From Gammaproteobacteria bacterium (GTDB lineage: Bacteria; Pseudomonadota; Gammaproteobacteria; Eutrophobiales; Eutrophobiaceae), in assembly GCA_003645215.1 (NCBI GenBank), contig QNEM01000021.1:1-14997 (forward strand): a stretch of DNA of 14,997 nucleotides, given 5' to 3'. The notes beneath the pieces are model-generated. The model saw nothing but the letters and a program-made list of their open reading frames with translations. It was not told the origin of the DNA and ran no database searches. Of this stretch, positions 7,315 through 14,586 are shown in pieces; the first letter of the stretch is position 1, and each line of letters starts with the position of its first letter. Made by a program: the position numbers and the translations under genes.

Positions 7315-7755
7315 TTATTTTTTACATTTAGGTAATACTGTAAGTGACATTACGTAAGCAGTTAGCCACAAACGTTTTTCCTCATCCATGCTGTCTTTCC
7401 AGGAAGGCATAATAAACTGGCCTTTCTTGCCATTGGTTATAACCTTAAAAACATAATCTGGTTTCAAGCGAGTTTCGCACTGCATCCTTCTCGCCTTTCC
7501 GCCAATGGCCTCAGTGCCCCCATGACAATAGCCACAGTTTTGAAAAAAGGTCGTTTTAATTGTGTCGATATACTCGGGATTAGAACGAATTTCAGCCAAT
7601 TGTTCTTCGGTAATGGGCTGCTTCGATCCATCCTCTGCAGCGAAGGTTTGCATGCTGGCGATAGTAATCAGTATGGAAACAGCAAAGACAACAAACAATT
7701 TTATGTTGTTGCTTGATTGATCCTTAAATGACATTGCCTGGTGAAATACATTCAT
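7315..7755 (-). CDS. Small c-type cytochrome, likely electron acceptor of the quinoprotein
   Basis: A 146-residue monohaem cytochrome c. The start is ATG 7755, with AAGGA nine bases upstream; a TTG codon just before it is a poorer choice. A hydrophobic segment (20-38) ends at FAA/ED near 40/41, acting as a signal peptide or anchor. The haem site is CGYCH (Cys74, Cys77, His78) and the likely axial Met is Met116 in FIMPSW. Two further Cys, 93 and 144, could form a disulfide, as in some cytochromes cL/XoxG-like. It probably takes electrons from PQQ in the dehydrogenase encoded 109 bases upstream and passes them on to the oxidase chain. The spacing contains a terminator-like hairpin. The match is by motif and neighbourhood. 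Confidence 0.88.
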   Translation of the reverse strand: MNVFHQAMSFKDQSSNNIKLFVVFAVSILITIASMQTFAAEDGSKQPITEEQLAEIRSNPEYIDTIKTTFFQNCGYCHGGTEAIGGKARRMQCETRLKPDYVFKVITNGKKGQFIMPSWKDSMDEEKRLWLTAYVMSLTVLPKCKK

Positions 7756-7802
7756 CAAATTCGTTCCTTTAATCTACGGTATAACTATTCTACGGTACAA
7801 CG

Positions 7803-7835
7803 AAAAAGTGGAAGGGCTAAAAAACACCCTTCCAC
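7803..7835 (-). terminator. Terminator/attenuator between the quinoprotein and cytochrome genes
   Basis: On the minus strand a perfect 9-bp stem GTGGAAGGG (7835-7827) and CCCTTCCAC (7816-7808) with a T-rich 10-base loop is followed by five T's (7807-7803). It lies about 30 bases after the dehydrogenase stop. It probably lets only part of transcription run into the cytochrome gene. Confidence 0.8.
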
Positions 7836-7864
7836 TATGAGTTGACTTAACTAAACTACAAAGT

Positions 7865-9532
7865 TCAATTCAGAGAAAATGCAACCAGTGCAGCACCACC
7901 TGGGTTTCCTACGAATTTAGGGAACACGCCACCAGCAAAAGCTGCAGCTAATCCACCCCAACCCGTTGGAACCAGGATATATTGCTTGCCACCAGCAGAA
8001 TAGCTGATTGGCCCAGAACGCATTCCAGAACCGACGTTAAAGCTCCACAATTTCTTGCCGGTGTCGGCATCGTAAGCACTATAATCGCCGGTTGAATTGC
8101 CATTAAATACAAGGCCTCCAGCCGTAGTCAATACTGAAGCCATGCCAGGATTATCACCATATTCAATACTCCACTTGACTTCACCTGTGAATGGATCACG
8201 AGCATCTAGACGTGAAGTACCGACACCACCTGGTGGTGGGACGATCTCAAACTTGGCAACACCCAGCAGCAGGGCAGCAAAGGCAATCGTTTCAGGATCT
8301 TGAGGTCCAGCCTTTACAACGTTACACATTTCCCAGCCATTCGAATACCAAAGTCCGCTGTTGGGATTATAAGCCGCATGTTGCCAGCTACGAGCGCCTA
8401 GTAATGATGGACAGAAAGTTGTGTCTGTTTCCGTTGATGGTCTCACAGGATTGATTAATGCGCCTGTCTTAGGGTTAATACCTTTAACCCAGGTGACGTT
8501 TTGGGCGAACTGCCAAACGTTAACAGGTTTCAATGTTGCTTTATCAAGAACGCTGACAAAACCGCCTTTGTTCAAGTGGACAATATGTTCTTTGCCACCT
8601 TTCTCAATGGTCATGATTTCGTATGCTGAATCATAATCCCAGCTATCATTCGGTACCTCCTGATGATATCTCAGAAGTTTTCCGGTTTTTCCCTGTAGAG
8701 CAATGATACTTGCCGTATAAAGATTATCACCTATACGAGCTGTATTATTAAAATCAGGGGCAGCATTACTGGTTCCAATGTGTATAGTATCGGTAGCAGC
8801 ATCATAGACACCTACTATCCAGGCACCACCGCCACCAATTTTGCCAGAGTCTCCAGGCCAGCTTTTAGGGTCATCTTTAATCGTGTTAAATTCCCAGACC
8901 TTTTCACCAGTCAGTGCATTGACACCAAAGATCTTGCCCTGTTGAGGTTGATCACCACCGGTATGACCGCTGTAAAGGATATCGCCAGCCAATTGTGGTG
9001 GGAAAGAGAAGTTACAGCCCTGACAGTTTTCAAAATCTGTCATTTGTGTTTCCCATTTAACTTCGCCGGTATTCTGATCCAGAGCGATGTAACGACCATC
9101 AAGCGAACCCAGGTAGACCATGCCATGACCAACAGTTACACCTCGAGTTTGTGAAGCCCAGAATGACTCTGCCGCCTTCTCGTGAAGCTCGGGTTTGTAG
9201 TGCCATAACGCTTTACCTGATGAGCCATCGACTGCAAACACATTGTTGTTCGCTGCGGCATAGTACAAAATCCCATCAACCGCTATCGGGGTGGATTGTA
9301 ATCCACTTGATATGTCGCCAGGTTGGTGTATCCATGCGACTTTAAGATTAGCTACATTATCTTTGTTAATTTGCCCAAGAGGACTATAACGCCAGCTATT
9401 AGAATCACGACCATATTGCGGCCAGTCATTGGGATTATCTTCTGCGTTGACGGAAAAAGAAGTTCCGCTGAATGCAGTCAGTACCCCAACGATGAGTACA
9501 GTTTTCGAATTACTCCAATTAAATATTTTCAC
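7865..9532 (-). CDS. PQQ-dependent alcohol dehydrogenase, lanthanide-type signature, divergent
   Basis: A 555-residue periplasmic eight-bladed quinoprotein. I chose GTG 9532 because GAGGGG is 6 bases upstream; GTG 9547 is in frame upstream. The signal peptide ends near VNA/ED (30/31). The mature part begins WPQYGRDSNSWRYSPLGQIN and has repeated W-docking motifs (GKALWHYKP, GEVKWETQ, GEKVWEFN, GEVKWSIE, GKKLWSFN). By hand alignment to MxaF/XoxF: catalytic Asp299 in SWDYDS, with Asp301 two residues on, the extra Asp typical of lanthanide enzymes; metal-ligand Asn256 in GTSNAAP; but Asp194 (TGGDQ) replaces the usual Glu, and Phe-Trp (124-125) stands where the vicinal CysCys is expected. A CQGC (170-173) lies nearby. 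There is no haem domain. Substrate is inferred from acetone-pathway neighbours: 2-propanol to acetone. Glycerol or another alcohol is possible. Confidence 0.9.
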   Translation of the reverse strand: MKIFNWSNSKTVLIVGVLTAFSGTSFSVNAEDNPNDWPQYGRDSNSWRYSPLGQINKDNVANLKVAWIHQPGDISSGLQSTPIAVDGILYYAAANNNVFAVDGSSGKALWHYKPELHEKAAESFWASQTRGVTVGHGMVYLGSLDGRYIALDQNTGEVKWETQMTDFENCQGCNFSFPPQLAGDILYSGHTGGDQPQQGKIFGVNALTGEKVWEFNTIKDDPKSWPGDSGKIGGGGAWIVGVYDAATDTIHIGTSNAAPDFNNTARIGDNLYTASIIALQGKTGKLLRYHQEVPNDSWDYDSAYEIMTIEKGGKEHIVHLNKGGFVSVLDKATLKPVNVWQFAQNVTWVKGINPKTGALINPVRPSTETDTTFCPSLLGARSWQHAAYNPNSGLWYSNGWEMCNVVKAGPQDPETIAFAALLLGVAKFEIVPPPGGVGTSRLDARDPFTGEVKWSIEYGDNPGMASVLTTAGGLVFNGNSTGDYSAYDADTGKKLWSFNVGSGMRSGPISYSAGGKQYILVPTGWGGLAAAFAGGVFPKFVGNPGGAALVAFSLN

Positions 9533-9682
9533 AAATATCCCCCTCACTTACATTATTTAAGTTTATTACTAGTTAACATAACCTTAGCTCATAGATCTAC
9601 CATTCAAGCAGACATACCTGACATCCAAACTCGTAACAAGATTATCAGACAGGCAAGAATACTCCTGCTATGAAAATATGAC

Positions 9683-9697
9683 GACATTATTAATGTC
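9683..9697. promoter_or_regulatory. 15-base palindrome just downstream of the sigma-54 start
   Basis: GACATTA-t-TAATGTC is a perfect 7-bp inverted repeat with a one-base centre, placed at about +7 to +21 of the predicted transcript. It could be an operator for a repressor or a leader hairpin. No factor can be named. Confidence 0.45.
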
Positions 9698-9712
9698 ATC
9701 TAAGCCTAATCT

Positions 9713-9729
9713 AAGCAATACTCGTGCCG
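9713..9729 (-). promoter_or_regulatory. Sigma-54 promoter of the quinoprotein operon
   Basis: Read on the minus strand, CGGCAC-GAGTA-TTGCTT carries GG at -24 and GC at -12 with exactly 10 bases between and nearly the full consensus (TGGCAC-N5-TTGCT). Transcription would start near 9704, giving a leader of about 170 bases before the dehydrogenase. A sigma-54 activator gene is divergent from it. Confidence 0.88.
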
Positions 9730-9768
9730 ACTTTAAAATATTAGTAAAAACAGGAATATCTTATTGAT

Positions 9769-9801
9769 TAATATAGAATTATCTGTGTTATCTCTATATT
9801 A
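9769..9801. promoter_or_regulatory. Candidate activator-binding inverted repeat (UAS)
   Basis: TAATATAG (9769-9776) and CTATATTA (9794-9801) form a perfect 8-bp inverted repeat with a 17-base spacer, centred about 80 bases upstream of the predicted sigma-54 start. That is a position used by enhancer-binding proteins. The spacer holds a direct repeat TTATCT-gtg-TTATCT. The sequence is AT-rich, so chance is possible. Confidence 0.4.
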
Positions 9802-9802
9802 G

Positions 9803-10150
9803 ACAGGCTTACTACAAACGTACTGTTTTACTCCGATTGGACGAACTCCGGTCGAATTATCAGTCGATGATTATTTTAAACCTGTAATGTTAAGGGCTGT
9901 TCGGGATAATTGGCCTATTAATGGCGCATTAGCAGTGGCTTACAGAGACGATCTGACGAAGTTTCATATGTACTGAGTCAGGATACTTGATATACGTGAA
10001 TTCAAGGTGTACGATAATCGGACGGTAATAATCTTTATTGGTTGTCCTGACAAAAAGACTGCGTAAATGCGGCAAAAACAACAGGTTAATGAAGAACTTT
10101 TATTAAAGTCTGAAGTATTGAAGACACTCTCGAGTATATGCAAAAAGTAA
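9803..10150 (+). pseudogene. Possible decayed reading frame upstream of the activator gene
   Basis: This forward frame runs 116 codons from after TAG 9800-9802 to TAA 10148-10150, with only two internal stops (TGA 9974, TAA 10064). That is fewer than expected by chance in AT-rich DNA. The translation looks protein-like: TPVELSVDDYFKPVMLRAV and INGALAVAYRDDLTKFHMY before the first stop, VRILDIREF and TVIIFIGCPDKKTA between stops, and a helical NEELLLKSEVLKTLSSICKK segment after. There is no good start codon with a ribosome site. I do not recognise a family. It may be a gene remnant or simply the divergent regulatory region. The last segment alone (10067-10150, ATG start, 27 residues) could be a small leader ORF. 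Confidence 0.3.
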
Positions 10151-10174
10151 CATCCAGTTTGATGTGGATTATTT

Positions 10175-12151
10175 ATGGGAAATAGTAGTGATTACTTAAG
10201 GTCCGACACCAGTCCCAGGCAGGTTGATAAAGCCTGGGATATGTACGTTAACAGTGGCGTATTGCTTGAAAATTCTATTCGAGGTGTCATTGGAGACTCC
10301 TGGGCCAGGTGTATAGAAGGAGGTGTCGACCCATCCAGTATGCAAACTCGTTTGATGGTCGATGACGCGGTCTACCAAACTCTAATCAACAAAAATTCGC
10401 AGTTGTTAAAGGCTGCTAAACCGGTGATGGAACAAGCAAGTGATTTGCTTGCCGAGTCCGGTTCAATGATGATTCTGGCGGATCGTGACGGTATCTGCCT
10501 TCATGTTGAAGGTGATCGCAAAACTGTCGAAGACGGTCATGATATACATTTATGTAAGCGCGCAAACTGGAGTGAACATGCCGCGGGAACCAATGCAATC
10601 GGCACGGTTCTGTCCGTTGGTTTGCCAGTCCAGATTAATACCACAGAGCACTTTTGTGAAGGTATAAAGTCATGGACATGCACGGCAATGGTTATCCGGG
10701 ATCCGGGTAGTCAGGAAATAATTGGTGTTCTCGATTTATCGGGTTTAAGCAGTGTTTTTAGTCATCATGCCCAGGCACTGGTAGTCGAAGCCGCCGGTCG
10801 AATCGAGAGTCGACTGGTCAGAATCAAATTAGAAGAAACCAACAGGTTGTTGAATGCGGCGGTCACAACATTTTCCTCACCCACCAGAGATGCTGTGATG
10901 CTACTGGATAAGAATGGGTGTCTTGTTAAAGCGAATGAACATGTTGCTTCGAATCTGGCAATGCGAGGCGTTAAATTTAACGGTAAAGGACAAAGCATTA
11001 TACGCTATATTAATAATGATTTAAAAATGTCCAAAACCGAATGGTTGAGATCCGAATGGATAGAGCCGGTAATGGAAGGCCAGGATCAACTTGGCTCCAT
11101 GATCATCATACCATCACCACACAGTGCAAGTATCGCTACCAGGGCAACTTTGCCAAGCGATACTAATAGCTTTGCAGATATTATTGGTTCCAGTTCGATA
11201 CTGCAGAAAGCTGTAAAGAAAGCGCAACGTCTGGCAGCGCTCCCTGTGCCGATCTTAATCCAGGGGGAGACGGGTGTTGGTAAAGAAGTATTCGCCAAGG
11301 CCATTCATGCGACCAGTTCAAATTGTAAAGGACCACTCATCACCCTGAATTGCGGCGGCTTATCACGTGATTTGATTACCAGCGAACTATTCGGTTATGT
11401 TGAGGGTGCGTTTACGGGAGCAGTACGTGGAGGCAAGATGGGCAAGATTGAAGCTGCCTCTGGTGGCACCCTGTTCCTGGATGAAATTGGAGAAATGCCG
11501 CTTGATATACAGGCCAATTTTTTGCGTGTACTTCAGGAAGGCGAAATTTCTCGGCTGGGAGAGCATAAGCAACGGAAGGTTGATTTTCGAGTGCTTGTAG
11601 CGACCAATCGTGATTTAAATCATGATGTAAAGGAAGGTCGCTTCCGCATGGATTTATTTTATCGAATTTCAGTTATAACGCTCACTATCCCGGCCTTGCG
11701 TGAACACAATTCAGATATTGAAGAATTGGTACATTATTTTGCAGAACAGATAGCCCGGCGTGATGGAACATTACCCAAGAAGATGGATCCTGATTTTATC
11801 AATGTATTAAAAAAATATGCCTGGCCTGGCAATATTCGAGAATTGCAAAATGCCGTTGAATGTTCATATTTAATGTGTGAGACAGATACGCTGACATCTA
11901 AAGATTTGTCTGATGAATTTCTATCCATGTCATGCAAGGAGGTCCAGTCGGCCTCTATCAAAGACAGATTGTCGAGCGATGATAATCTTAGTCTTGAAGA
12001 TGCAGAACGTATTATTATTGCCTCTGCACTAAAGACAAATAAAGGCAATCTAACAAAAGCAGCACGCCAGTTAGGTATTGCCAAGAGTACATTATACTTA
12101 AAGCTCGAAAAATATGGTCTTGATCGAAATCTGGCTATAGCAAGCAACTAG
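10175..12151 (+). CDS. AcoR/AcxR-type sigma-54-dependent transcriptional activator
   Basis: A 658-residue enhancer-binding protein. The N-terminal third is an AcoR-type GAF sensor (about 65-215, with SEHAAGTNAIGT and TAMVIRDPGSQEIIGVLDLSG), followed by a PAS-like segment (about 230-300). The AAA+ domain has Walker A GETGVGKE (364-371), the sigma-54-contacting GAFTGA loop (410-415) intact, and Walker B GGTLFLDE (430-437). The C-terminus is a Fis-type helix-turn-helix (about 623-648, GNLTKAARQLGIAKSTLYLK). There is no receiver domain, so it probably senses a small molecule directly. Relatives activate acetoin, acetone/alcohol and alkane operons. It is divergent from the sigma-54-promoted quinoprotein operon and upstream of the acetoacetate-CoA ligase, so it likely regulates one or both. 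The effector (2-propanol or acetone) is inferred. The ATG has only a weak ribosome site. Confidence 0.93.
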   Translation: MGNSSDYLRSDTSPRQVDKAWDMYVNSGVLLENSIRGVIGDSWARCIEGGVDPSSMQTRLMVDDAVYQTLINKNSQLLKAAKPVMEQASDLLAESGSMMILADRDGICLHVEGDRKTVEDGHDIHLCKRANWSEHAAGTNAIGTVLSVGLPVQINTTEHFCEGIKSWTCTAMVIRDPGSQEIIGVLDLSGLSSVFSHHAQALVVEAAGRIESRLVRIKLEETNRLLNAAVTTFSSPTRDAVMLLDKNGCLVKANEHVASNLAMRGVKFNGKGQSIIRYINNDLKMSKTEWLRSEWIEPVMEGQDQLGSMIIIPSPHSASIATRATLPSDTNSFADIIGSSSILQKAVKKAQRLAALPVPILIQGETGVGKEVFAKAIHATSSNCKGPLITLNCGGLSRDLITSELFGYVEGAFTGAVRGGKMGKIEAASGGTLFLDEIGEMPLDIQANFLRVLQEGEISRLGEHKQRKVDFRVLVATNRDLNHDVKEGRFRMDLFYRISVITLTIPALREHNSDIEELVHYFAEQIARRDGTLPKKMDPDFINVLKKYAWPGNIRELQNAVECSYLMCETDTLTSKDLSDEFLSMSCKEVQSASIKDRLSSDDNLSLEDAERIIIASALKTNKGNLTKAARQLGIAKSTLYLKLEKYGLDRNLAIASN

Positions 12152-12165
12152 AGACCCCCGCAGCT

Positions 12166-12183
12166 ATTGTCTATACAGACAAT
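12166..12183. promoter_or_regulatory. Inverted repeat ATTGTCT-n4-AGACAAT
   Basis: A perfect 7-bp inverted repeat with a 4-base centre, just after the activator stop and about 127 bases upstream of the weak sigma-54 match. Its TTGTC/GACAA half-sites recur at 10042-10053 (TTGTC-ct-GACAA), upstream of the activator gene. It could be an activator-binding site. It lacks a T-run, so a terminator is unlikely. Confidence 0.4.
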
Positions 12184-12300
12184 TCATCACCTTTCTGCCA
12201 ACATTTATATCCAGTTAATCTCCAAAACTGTCAGAACCTGATCCTGTCCAACGATCACATACCAATAGTTCTGGTCCTGGAAACACTCAGGAACAGACCC

Positions 12301-12316
12301 TGGCCTGAAGGTTGAT
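12301..12316 (+). promoter_or_regulatory. Weak sigma-54-like promoter for the ligase gene
   Basis: TGGCCT-GAAGG-TTGAT has the correct spacing and a good TGGC at -24, but has GA instead of the near-invariant GC at -12. It lies about 170 bases before the ligase start. It is a low-confidence candidate. Confidence 0.25.
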
Positions 12317-12486
12317 AGGTTTATTGTTCCCTTGATTTTCGAGTATAGCCATCCATTCAGGATAGAATTACAATAGCTATAACAAGAAAAATAAAGTATA
12401 TTTTTTAATAGATAATCTTTGAATATCCCATAAAACATTTCATTCAACACAGATAACTCTGATGGATAAAACAGGCAGCATGGTCA

Positions 12487-14418
12487 ATGGTGAAAAATAA
12501 AAATCCAGTAGAATACTGGAAACCTGATGCAGCACGTATGCAAGCATCTCAAATGTATCGGTTCATGCAAGCTGCAGGTGTAAATAATTATACCGAGCTT
12601 CATCAATGGTCTATTGATGAACCAGCGCAATTCTGGAGCCAACTCTTTTCCTTTTTTAATTTAAAGTATACTGGTGACCTGCAACCTGCTTTTCGTGATA
12701 CAAATTTCAAGGAATACACATGGTTTCCTGACATCAAGCTCAATTTTGCGGAAAACCTTCTACGACATAATGACCCTGATAAAGTAGCGTTAAACTTTGT
12801 CCATGAATCAGGACTCAAAAAACAAATCAGCTATCAAGAGCTTGGTCAGCAAACAGCCAAGCTGGCCTCTTTTATAAAAGCAACACTTGGCGAAGGTGAT
12901 GTGTTAGCTGCATTTATGCCACATATTCCCGAAACTGTTGTGTCCATGTTGGCTACTACATCTCTTGGGGGTATTTTCACATCAACAAGTTGTGACTTTG
13001 GTGCAGAAGGTGTCATTGACCGGTTAAGTCAATCAAAACCTAAAGTTCTGGTTGCTGTAAGTGGCTATGAATACAATGGTAAATATTTTGATTGTATGGA
13101 TAAAATCAAAAAAATTGCTGATAACCTTCCTATGTTAGAAAAAATCATTATCGTAGATTTTTTAAATAAAAATCCGGATCTTGATGAGATTGATAATGCC
13201 ATACTCTGGGATGATGCATTAACACAGCATGAAGGTAGTACCTTGAGTTTTAAAAAGGTCCGTTTTGATTCTCCTGTTTATATATTGTATTCATCAGGCA
13301 CTTCAGGCAAGCCAAAATGTATTGTTCATTCAGCGGGCGGGACATTAATTCAACATGTCAAAGAACTGGGGCTGCATTGCGATCTCACAGACAATAAGAA
13401 CATATTCTTTTTTACAACTTGTGGCTGGATGATGTGGAATTGGCTGACAAGTTCATTAGCTTTGGGGGCAACAATAACAATCTATGAAGGATCACCCGCT
13501 TATCCCAGCATGAGTCATTTTATTAAAATTATTGATAGAGAAAAGATTAATATATTCGGCACCAGTCCAAAATATCTAAAGGCATTGGAAGACTCCAATG
13601 AAGATATTACTTCAGATTATTCAACGCTTGAAACAATTTTAAGCACTGGTGCGCCTCTTCTGAACGAACAGTATGATTTTATTTACCAAAAAATTAAAAA
13701 AGATGTTCAACTCTCCAGTATTGCCGGGGGAACAGATATTGTTAGTTGTTTTGTCCTTGGTAATCCTATGCTGCCTGTCAATCGAGGTGAGATACAATGC
13801 CTGGGTTTAGGTATGAATGTCAGTTGTTTTGATGATGAAGGAAAAGATCAACTCAATCAGGAAGGTGAACTGGTATGTAAACAAAGCTTCCCCAGTCGTC
13901 CTATCTGTTTTTTAAATGATGAAACAGGCGAGCGGATCAAAAATGCCTATTTTAGCCAATTCCCTGGTGCATGGTGTCAAGGTGATTACATATCTATTAC
14001 TGACAGGAAAACAGTTATTATTCATGGACGTTCTGATACGACACTGAATCCTGGAGGTGTACGTATCGGCACAGCAGAAATTTATCGTCAGACAGAACCC
14101 TTGCATTATATTGATGACAGCCTTTGTGTCGGCCGAACTAAAGATGGTGATGTAGAATTAATATTATTTGTGATGATGAAAGACAATGAATCTCTGGATG
14201 ATAACAAGATCAAAGAAATAAAATCCACGATACGGCAAAAAACAACGCCTCGTCATGTGCCGGTTGAGGTTTACCAGGTTAATGGTATTCCCTATACCAG
14301 GAGTGGAAAAAAAATGGAATTGCCTGTTACACGTATTCTGGCGAATAAAACCATTACTAATCTTGAGGCTGTTGCTAATCCGGAATGTCTTAAAGAGTAT
14401 GAGCAATACCAGGTATAA
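12487..14418 (+). CDS. aacS: Acetoacetate-CoA ligase (acetoacetyl-CoA synthetase)
   Basis: A 643-residue adenylate-forming enzyme, the usual length for AacS. It makes acetoacetyl-CoA from acetoacetate, ATP and CoA in the cytoplasm. The N-terminal cap shows WFPDIKLNFAENLLR, a signature shared with acetyl-CoA synthetase-type enzymes. The phosphate-binding loop is YSSGTSGKPKCIVHSAGG (268-285). AacS-type features are TTCGWMMWNWLTSSLALG, TSPKYLKALE, and SIAGGTDIVSCF. The C-terminal RSGKKMELPVTRIL carries the catalytic Lys (608). It is probably not plain acetyl-CoA synthetase, judging by TTCGWMMWNW and the C-terminal KKMELPV. The product of acetone carboxylase is its substrate, so it completes the route towards acetyl-CoA with a thiolase encoded elsewhere. 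ATG 12487 has no strong ribosome site; a GTG follows as codon 2. Confidence 0.94.
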   Translation: MVKNKNPVEYWKPDAARMQASQMYRFMQAAGVNNYTELHQWSIDEPAQFWSQLFSFFNLKYTGDLQPAFRDTNFKEYTWFPDIKLNFAENLLRHNDPDKVALNFVHESGLKKQISYQELGQQTAKLASFIKATLGEGDVLAAFMPHIPETVVSMLATTSLGGIFTSTSCDFGAEGVIDRLSQSKPKVLVAVSGYEYNGKYFDCMDKIKKIADNLPMLEKIIIVDFLNKNPDLDEIDNAILWDDALTQHEGSTLSFKKVRFDSPVYILYSSGTSGKPKCIVHSAGGTLIQHVKELGLHCDLTDNKNIFFFTTCGWMMWNWLTSSLALGATITIYEGSPAYPSMSHFIKIIDREKINIFGTSPKYLKALEDSNEDITSDYSTLETILSTGAPLLNEQYDFIYQKIKKDVQLSSIAGGTDIVSCFVLGNPMLPVNRGEIQCLGLGMNVSCFDDEGKDQLNQEGELVCKQSFPSRPICFLNDETGERIKNAYFSQFPGAWCQGDYISITDRKTVIIHGRSDTTLNPGGVRIGTAEIYRQTEPLHYIDDSLCVGRTKDGDVELILFVMMKDNESLDDNKIKEIKSTIRQKTTPRHVPVEVYQVNGIPYTRSGKKMELPVTRILANKTITNLEAVANPECLKEYEQYQV

Positions 14419-14586
14419 ATAACTCAGGGCCATAAGTGAATATTTTGAAAGTAACCCATGTTAATTTGAGTCAATGCGATATATCACGACAATATTTCAT
14501 TCCTTGAGTATACTTATCACGCACGTAAACAAAGAAGTATCGTTTAGTGTTTATCGTTAATAAATATTTAGAGAGTGCATTATCTA

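Larger units (their letters stand above)
12152..12486. other. 335-base regulatory gap between activator and ligase genes
   Basis: No gene is supported here. The left part has a compact inverted repeat (12166-12183) and a near-match to a sigma-54 promoter (12301-12316); the right part (about 12365-12460) is strongly AT-rich. No classical terminator follows the activator gene. A minus-strand 81-codon ORF covers the gap but has low-complexity composition and no ribosome site worth noting. Confidence 0.4.

Noticed and set aside
11734..12147. Minus-strand 137-codon ORF inside the activator gene
   Set aside because: Lies wholly opposite the well-supported AAA+ and helix-turn-helix coding sequence; a frame shadow.
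12205..12450. Minus-strand 81-codon ORF in the activator-aacS gap
   Set aside because: AT-rich, no convincing ribosome site, no recognisable family; the region is better read as regulatory.
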